Part shown: one piece after another, positions 16,154 to 20,546 of the stretch
Layout: every line of letters starts with the position of its first letter
Position numbering within the stretch: the first letter of the stretch is position 1
From: CAZVAR01 sp964625225
Lineage (GTDB): Bacteria > Pseudomonadota > Alphaproteobacteria > JAJUGE01
Assembly: GCA_964625225.1 (NCBI GenBank)
Contig: CAZVAR010000062.1
Location: 1 to 20,546, forward strand
Direction: 5' to 3'
Length of the DNA: 20,546 nucleotides
Position numbers and translations under genes: made by a program
Notes under the pieces: generated by a model
Databases searched by the model: none
Seen by the model: only the letters and a program-made list of their open reading frames with translations
Told to the model about the DNA's origin: nothing

Positions 16154-17665
16154 TCAGAATGCCGCCTGCCGGCGATAGAAATCGCCGGCGAGACGACCCA
16201 GGGCGAGCCGCTGGTCGGGGATCAGATACATCATGTGCCCGCCGTCCAGGACTTCGAGCCGGGCGCGGGCGCGGATCTCCTCGGGCAGATCCAGCCGGTC
16301 GAGCAGCCAGCGCGACGCCATGTAGGGCGTGACCATGTCGGTCCGGCCGTGCACCACCAGGACGCCGAGCCCCGGCGTGAGCGCCATCGTTTCCGCCAGA
16401 TCGTCCATCGCCCCGTCCTGCTTGCCCGGCCCGCCGCGTGCGCCCTCCCAGTTCCAGTTCCGGGACGGGCGATCGGCCAGCAGGCGGAACGGCAAGTCGG
16501 TCGTCAGCTTCAACTCGTCCCGGACATAGGAATTGTAGGCCGAGGAGAACGGCGCCTTGGTCGCCTCGAGCTGCGGATCGGGGCCGCCACGGCGCCCCGG
16601 GCGGGGATCGGGCCCGGTCTGCGCACCGTCGTAGAGGCTCAGCACCAGGCCGGCATCCTCCAGGAGCCGCTTCGCGAACGTCCCGGTCGGCACACGCCCG
16701 CGATGCCGGTCCACGATCTCGCGCTTCAGGCCCAGCAGGGCGGAGAGGCTGTCGATCAGCGCCGGTTCCGGTCCAGGACCGGCGGGTGCGATCGCGGCGA
16801 TGCCGACCAGGTAATCGGACAGGGCGAAGCGCTCGACCGCGTCCAGGCTCATGGACGGGTCTCCCTTGCCGTGGGCTCGGGCCGACGCCACCATCGACGG
16901 CAGGGCGAGGCCCCAGGGAAGGATCGTGGCGTCCTCGGGTTGGATCGTGGCGAAGTCGAGCACCGGCGAGATCAGGACCAGGCCGTTGAGCGCGGCGCCT
17001 TCTTGGTCCAGCAGCCGCCGGGCGACGAGCGCGGCCCGGAACCCGCCATAGCTCTCGCCGGCGAGGAATTTGGGCGAGTCCCAGCGCGCATGACGGGTCA
17101 GCCAGAGCCGGATGACCTCGGCCATGCTCCGCACGTCGGCGCTGACGCTCCAGAACGCCTTTTCGGCGTCCTCGCCCGGCTTGGTGGCGCGGCTCAGGCC
17201 CGTCCCCACCGGATCGACGAAGACGAGATCGGTGAAGGCGAGCCAGCTCGCCGGATTGTCGGTCAGCCGCGCCGGCGGGCTCGGCACGGCGCCGTCCGCG
17301 CCGGTTGCGAGCACCCGCGGTCCGAGGGCGCCCAGGTGGAGATAGGCGGACGACGCGCCGGGGCCGCCGTTGAAGACGAAGGTGACCGGCCGGCTGCCGG
17401 TCTCCGCCGCCTGCGCGGCATAGGCGATCACGGCGATGTGGGCGGTGGGGTCGCCGTCCTCGCCGACGATCGGCAGGGTCTCGACGGTCGCGTGATAGTC
17501 GAGTGTGCGGTCCGGCAGGATCAGTACGTGCTCGGTCGTGACCGGAGCCAGCGCGAGGCGGCGGGCCGCCGGGGGCGTCTGGGTGTCCGGCGCGTCCTCC
17601 GCGGCGACGGCGGGTGCCGCCATGCCGGCGACGGCAACGAGCAGGGCACACAGGCGTTTCTTCAT
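16154..17665 (-). CDS. Exported S10-family serine carboxypeptidase-like protein
   Basis: With the ATG at 17665 the protein has 503 residues, starting with a Sec signal peptide ('MKKRLCALLVAVAGMAAPAV', likely cut near residue 22). The catalytic domain shows the oxyanion-hole block 'FNGGPGASSAYLHLGALGPR' (98-117), the nucleophile Ser205 in 'LAGESYGGFRA', Asp443 in 'VVHGRTDMVTPY' and His477 in 'DGGHMMY', the complete triad of peptidase family S10. A 'DPVGTGLSRA' block (151-160) also matches the family. It probably releases C-terminal amino acids from peptides in the periplasm. The frame remains open 142 codons upstream, but that part is low-quality and the signal peptide fixes the start. Its 3' end lies 156 nt upstream of the TAXI binding-protein start; shared transcription is possible but unproved. 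Confidence 0.92.
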   Translation of the reverse strand: MKKRLCALLVAVAGMAAPAVAAEDAPDTQTPPAARRLALAPVTTEHVLILPDRTLDYHATVETLPIVGEDGDPTAHIAVIAYAAQAAETGSRPVTFVFNGGPGASSAYLHLGALGPRVLATGADGAVPSPPARLTDNPASWLAFTDLVFVDPVGTGLSRATKPGEDAEKAFWSVSADVRSMAEVIRLWLTRHARWDSPKFLAGESYGGFRAALVARRLLDQEGAALNGLVLISPVLDFATIQPEDATILPWGLALPSMVASARAHGKGDPSMSLDAVERFALSDYLVGIAAIAPAGPGPEPALIDSLSALLGLKREIVDRHRGRVPTGTFAKRLLEDAGLVLSLYDGAQTGPDPRPGRRGGPDPQLEATKAPFSSAYNSYVRDELKLTTDLPFRLLADRPSRNWNWEGARGGPGKQDGAMDDLAETMALTPGLGVLVVHGRTDMVTPYMASRWLLDRLDLPEEIRARARLEVLDGGHMMYLIPDQRLALGRLAGDFYRRQAAF

Positions 17666-17975
17666 CTCGGGCCTCGTTATGGGGCACGGCGAGGGCAGCG
17701 GTAACCGGCTTCCGGCGCGGCGCCGGCCGGATCCGGCATGATCTGCGACCGGAACGTAGCACGGACCGTCCGCTCCGCTGCCCCGTCCGAGGCGTATACG
17801 CCCCGCGCGCCACGAAGATCGTGCCCGGCGCGGCGAAAAAGCCAGGTCGTCCGACGCACGATTCCGGTCGCTCCGGGAGAAAATCGGACATACTCGGTCA
17901 TGGACCGAACGCCGCCGCGGCGGGCGCGGCACCGGCGTCCGATCCGACTCGGATCTGTCGGCAGGGGAGCAGAGC
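17666..17975. other. Divergent intergenic region between S10 peptidase and SDR genes
   Basis: These 310 bases separate two divergent starts and hold no convincing gene; the open frames crossing them have no ribosome binding site or family-like content. The least GC-rich patch is about 17877-17900. The near-SDR end carries the dyad at 17941-17955. The region presumably contains promoters for both genes, but I cannot assign boxes. Confidence 0.5.
17941..17955. promoter_or_regulatory. Hyphenated dyad just upstream of the SDR gene
   Basis: GATCCG (17941-17946) and CGGATC (17950-17955) are perfect inverse complements around ACT, 20 nt before the SDR start codon. It could be an operator half-site pair for a dimeric repressor or a leader hairpin. 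No matching regulator gene is recognised in the window. Confidence 0.35.
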
Positions 17976-18716
17976 GTGTCCGTGATTCCCGATCTCCATG
18001 GCCGCGTCGCGCTGGTGACGGGGGCCTCGCGCGGCATCGGCAGGGCGATCGCGCTGGCGCTGGCGGAGGCCGGCGCGGACGTCGCCGTCAATTATCGTGA
18101 GCAGGCGGCGATGGCGGAGGAAGTCGCGCAGGCGGTCCGGGCGCTCGGCCGCCGCGCGATGACGCTTGGCGCCGACGTCTCGGACGGTGCCGAGGTCGCG
18201 CGGGCGGTGCATGCGGTCGCGGCCACGCTCGGGCCGGTGGACGTGCTCGTCAATAATGCCGGCGTGGCGCTGCACCGCGGTCTGGACGAGCTGACCGAAG
18301 CCGATTTCGACCGCACGATCGCCGTCAATCTGAAATCCGCCTTCCTCTGCATCCAGGCGGTCTTTCTCGGCATGCGCGACCGCCGGTGGGGGCGCATCGT
18401 CAACATCTCCTCCGGTGCGGCACGCGGCGCGGGCGTGGTCGGCGCCCACTACAATGCGTCGAAGGCCGGGATGGAGGGGCTGACGCGCGGATATGCGGCC
18501 CGGCTGGTGAAGGACGGGGTCACGGTCAACGCCGTCGCGCCGTCGCTGATCGCGACCGAGATGATCCTTCCGCACCGGCGCGACAGCGCGGCCAAGGTGC
18601 CGGTCGGGCGCCTGGGTACGCCGGCGGAAGTGGCGCAGGCCGTCCTCATGGTCGTCGGCAATCCCTACATGACCGGCCAGACCGTTCAGGTGAACGGCGG
18701 ATTGCATTTCATCTGA
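17976..18716 (+). CDS. Short-chain dehydrogenase/reductase (FabG-like)
   Basis: This 246-residue protein is a classical SDR. It has the cofactor loop 'TGASRGIG' (15-22), 'NNAG' (93-96), Asn118 in 'AVNLKSAFL', the catalytic Ser146 in 'NISSGAARG', Tyr159 and Lys163 in 'YNASKAG', and the C-terminal 'TGQTVQVNGG' characteristic of FabG-like 3-oxoacyl-ACP reductases. The residues after the second strand ('VAVNYREQ') lack an acidic residue at the strand end and favour NADPH. The substrate is not clear. Being isolated from fatty-acid genes, it is less likely to be the housekeeping fabG. The start is GTG at 17976, with GGGGAG 6 nt upstream. It is monocistronic as far as can be seen. Confidence 0.93.
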   Translation: MSVIPDLHGRVALVTGASRGIGRAIALALAEAGADVAVNYREQAAMAEEVAQAVRALGRRAMTLGADVSDGAEVARAVHAVAATLGPVDVLVNNAGVALHRGLDELTEADFDRTIAVNLKSAFLCIQAVFLGMRDRRWGRIVNISSGAARGAGVVGAHYNASKAGMEGLTRGYAARLVKDGVTVNAVAPSLIATEMILPHRRDSAAKVPVGRLGTPAEVAQAVLMVVGNPYMTGQTVQVNGGLHFI

Positions 18717-18753
18717 CCCGGGTCCCGCCGGTCCGGACGCGCGGGAGAGGGCC

Positions 18754-18830
18754 GGCCCGTTTCGCCGGTTCCCCGGAGCCGTCGGGGGACGCGGTACGCC
18801 GCCCGGCGCATGCCGCGCGGCCCGTTTCGC
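18754..18830 (+). repeat. Pair of 12-nt direct repeats downstream of the SDR gene
   Basis: GGCCCGTTTCGC occurs at 18754-18765 and again at 18819-18830, 65 nt apart. In both copies it is followed two bases later by GTTCC. They lie in the 293-base gap 18717-19009, which otherwise contains no gene I can support. Their role is unknown. Confidence 0.5.
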
Positions 18831-18941
18831 GAGTTCCGGGTGCCGCGCCAAGACCGGCGCCGATGTCGATTAGAGATGGCCCTGACGAAACCTAGGGAAC
18901 GGTCCGATTCACGGGCCGGTTACAGTGGCCGATTCCTTTTC

Positions 18942-18970
18942 TTGACTGTCCGGTCATTCGGATCATTATT
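18942..18970 (+). promoter_or_regulatory. Putative sigma-70-type promoter for the haem-c sensor genes
   Basis: TTGACT (18942-18947) stands 16 nt before CATTAT (18964-18969), or 17 nt before ATTATT (18965-18970), in an AT-rich patch that contrasts sharply with its surroundings. It lies about 40 nt upstream of the DUF3365 ATG. The following T8 run (18969-18976) has no strong hairpin before it, so a terminator is less likely. Confidence 0.5.
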
Positions 18971-19009
18971 TTTTTTCGATACAACCGCGCCCGGAAGGCG
19001 AGGCAAGCG

Positions 19010-19798
19010 ATGTACGATCATCTGCTGCGCCGGCAGGGTATACCTTCGCGCCTCCCGGCCGCCTTTCTGGTCCTGCTCGCCCTCGGCCTGTGCCTCGGGC
19101 TCACCGCGTCCGCGGCCGACACGCCGACCGAGGAGGAGGCGGTGATCGCGAGCAGCCTCGCCGCCATGTTGCGGGCCAGCCGCACCGTGATCTCCCGCCA
19201 TCAGGATCTCATCAACGACCCGACCATCGGCGACAAGGGCCTCGACGGGGAGGCGGTGCTCGCGGAGACGCTGCAGATCTACCGAAGCATGACGGGCATC
19301 GATGCCCTGTCGATCGACCCCGAGTCCCGGCACGGGCGGCTTCTGCGCGCGCAGATGGATGCCATCGCGGAGGTCGTCGACACGCATCAGCCGACGCTCA
19401 ACGCGCGGGGCGTCGGCTTCAAGGCGTTCATCCCGTCGACCTTCGGCCGCTTGGTCAACGAGGCATTCGGCACCCGTGCCGGGGCAGAGGCGGAGGTCAA
19501 GGTGACGGCCCCGCCCGCATACATCCGCAACCGCAAGGCACGGCCCGACGGTTGGGAGGCCGAGGTCATCGAGACCAAGCTGCTGTCGCCCGACTGGCCG
19601 ACCGGCCGGTTCTACGCAGCCGTCGCGGACAGCAAGGGGCGGCCCGCCTTCCGCATGGCGATGCCCGAATATTACGACGCCTCCTGCCTCGTGTGCCACG
19701 GCGGTCCGAAGGGCGAGATGGACGTGACCGGCTATCCCAAGGAGGGCGGCAAGGAGGGCGAGCTCGGCGGCGTGATCAGCATTACGCTCTATCGATGA
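19010..19798 (+). CDS. Exported haem-c DUF3365 (Tll0287-like) protein
   Basis: The 262-residue protein has an N-terminal signal peptide or anchor (hydrophobic core about 17-34, possible cleavage near 'LTASA'). A DUF3365/Tll0287-like domain fills the rest. Characteristic blocks are 'GVGFKAFIPSTFGRLVNEAF', 'WEAEVIETKLLSPDWPT' and the haem-c attachment site Cys226-x-x-Cys229-His230 in 'YYDASCLVCHGGPKGEMDVT', followed by 'GYPKEGGKEGELGGVISITL'. Such domains are found alone or at the sensor end of kinases and cyclases. They are PAS-like with covalently bound haem, suggesting redox or gas sensing in the periplasm. A purine-rich GGAAGGCGAGG precedes the ATG. The gene for a HAMP receptor starts 37 nt downstream, pointing to a sensor-receptor pair. 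Confidence 0.9.
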   Translation: MYDHLLRRQGIPSRLPAAFLVLLALGLCLGLTASAADTPTEEEAVIASSLAAMLRASRTVISRHQDLINDPTIGDKGLDGEAVLAETLQIYRSMTGIDALSIDPESRHGRLLRAQMDAIAEVVDTHQPTLNARGVGFKAFIPSTFGRLVNEAFGTRAGAEAEVKVTAPPAYIRNRKARPDGWEAEVIETKLLSPDWPTGRFYAAVADSKGRPAFRMAMPEYYDASCLVCHGGPKGEMDVTGYPKEGGKEGELGGVISITLYR

Positions 19799-19835
19799 CC
19801 GGGGGGCGCCGATCGCCGGCGGCGCCGGTCCGGCG

Positions 19836-20546
19836 ATGATCGAGCGGCTCAGCATCCGGGCGCGGCTTCTGCTCCTGTCCGGCCTGCTCGTCGCCATTTT
19901 CGTCGGCACGACCCTCTACCTCACGACCAAGCTCGCGGCGAACTCGCAGACCCTCGTCCGGGCGACCGAACTCGTCGACCTGATCGAGAGCGCCAGCCGG
20001 GTCCGCACGACCTTCGGCGAGTTCCGCTACTGGCTGACCGATCTCGCCGTCAGCTTGCTGCAGCAGTCGGAGATCAAGGCCGGCGCCGCGCGGGAGCGTC
20101 TGGACCGCGAGCTCGACGAGCTCGGCCGCTGGCGTCCCGAGATCGCGGCGACCCTGCGCGACGAGGTCGCCCAGTACGGACAGCTCGCAATGCAGGCGGT
20201 CGAGGAATACACCAACGACCAGCGTGTCATCGGCAACATGTATCTGGCACAGGCGCGCCTGCACAGCGTCGCTCTGGGTGACCGGCTCTCCGCCCTCGTC
20301 GCCGACCTCAACCGCGAGGCGGCGCGGGCGCGGGACGCGGCGCTCGCCGACGTCGCCGAGACGACCCGGATCGCGCTCTTCGTGATCGTCTCGGCGATCG
20401 TCGTCGGCACCGGCCTCACGCTGCTCGTCTTCCGGTCGATCTCGCGGCCGCTCGGACGCGTCGTCGAAGCCATGGCGGGGATCAGCGCGGGAAACCTCGA
20501 CGCTCCGATCCCGCCCGCCGGCCGCGACGAGGTCGGCGCGATGGCC
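19836..20546 (+). CDS. Membrane receptor with HAMP domain (3' end outside window)
   Basis: The first 237 codons are present and the frame is open to the window edge. TM1 is about residues 11-31 ('LLLLSGLLVAIFVGTTLYLT'). The periplasmic helical domain spans 32-177, with long heptad-like helices resembling a four-helix-bundle sensor. TM2 is about 178-199 ('RIALFVIVSAIVVGTGLTLL'). A HAMP domain starts at 'RSISRPLGRVVEAMAGISAG' and runs to 'GRDEVGAM'. The output module (histidine kinase, methyl-accepting or cyclase) is cut off. The ATG lacks a clear Shine-Dalgarno, so initiation may depend on coupling with the DUF3365 gene ending 37 nt upstream. The neighbour's exported haem protein probably supplies the stimulus; this is inference. 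Confidence 0.85.
   Translation, partial: MIERLSIRARLLLLSGLLVAIFVGTTLYLTTKLAANSQTLVRATELVDLIESASRVRTTFGEFRYWLTDLAVSLLQQSEIKAGAARERLDRELDELGRWRPEIAATLRDEVAQYGQLAMQAVEEYTNDQRVIGNMYLAQARLHSVALGDRLSALVADLNREAARARDAALADVAETTRIALFVIVSAIVVGTGLTLLVFRSISRPLGRVVEAMAGISAGNLDAPIPPAGRDEVGAMA

Noticed and set aside
12582..17891. Very long minus-strand open frame spanning the TRAP and peptidase genes
   Set aside because: It overlaps three genes with clear family motifs in another frame, its translation is Arg/Pro/Gly-rich low-complexity sequence, and no domain is recognisable. Long spurious frames are expected at this GC content.
18941..18980. T8 run at 18969-18976 as an intrinsic terminator of the SDR gene
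   Set aside because: No convincing GC stem precedes the T-run, it lies over 250 nt after the SDR stop, and a -35/-10-like pair fits better.

Overview
The window is one contiguous stretch of very GC-rich bacterial chromosome. GC-rich codon use, the gene families present (YcjX/YcjF pair, TAXI-type TRAP transporter, CHCC zinc-finger protein beside polA, DUF2267, SFPASDPP-type small protein) and AGGAGG-like ribosome binding sites suggest an alphaproteobacterium, probably of the Rhodospirillales in the broad sense. This placement is an inference from gene content, not from a marker phylogeny. I see no phage, transposase, integrase, CRISPR array or rRNA. All genes are intact except the two cut by the window edges.

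Layout. At 1-1027 (+) lie the tail of a stomatin/slipin-like protein and a single-domain VOC (glyoxalase/dioxygenase fold) protein. At 1124-4363 (-) lie a ycjX-ycjF pair sharing a 4-bp GTGA overlap, then an NADPH-dependent FMN reductase. At 4364-5402 is a small-gene and regulatory stretch: a strongly G-rich repeat tract with a quadruplex motif, a plus-strand intrinsic-terminator-like hairpin with no plus-strand gene before it, an unrecognised small protein (-), and a 70-residue helix-turn-helix-like protein (+). At 5555-7745 (-) lie an ABC ATPase, a lipoprotein alpha/beta hydrolase starting 1 nt after it, and tRNA-Arg(CCG) 23 nt further on.

At 7889-11129 (+) lie a CHCC zinc-finger protein, DNA polymerase I and a small membrane protein, probably one transcript. 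At 11228-12742 lie an acidic protein (-), a cupin (+) and a DUF2267 protein (+). At 12932-15997 (-) is a two-gene TRAP transporter of the TAXI type: binding protein, then fused permease. At 16154-17665 (-) is an exported S10 serine carboxypeptidase-like protein, divergent from an SDR reductase at 17976-18716 (+). At 19010-20546 (+) lie an exported haem-c DUF3365 (Tll0287-like) protein and the start of a HAMP-containing membrane receptor, which looks like a sensory pair.

The most notable observations are: (1) DNA polymerase I has lost every catalytic residue of its 3'-5' proofreading site while its 5' nuclease and polymerase motifs are intact; (2) the G-rich repeat tract and orphan terminator at 4451-4664, which could mark an untranslated RNA; (3) the haem-c/HAMP receptor pair; and (4) T-tract-less GC hairpins at all four convergent gene junctions. 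I found no clearly new multi-gene system; the candidates are small-scale.
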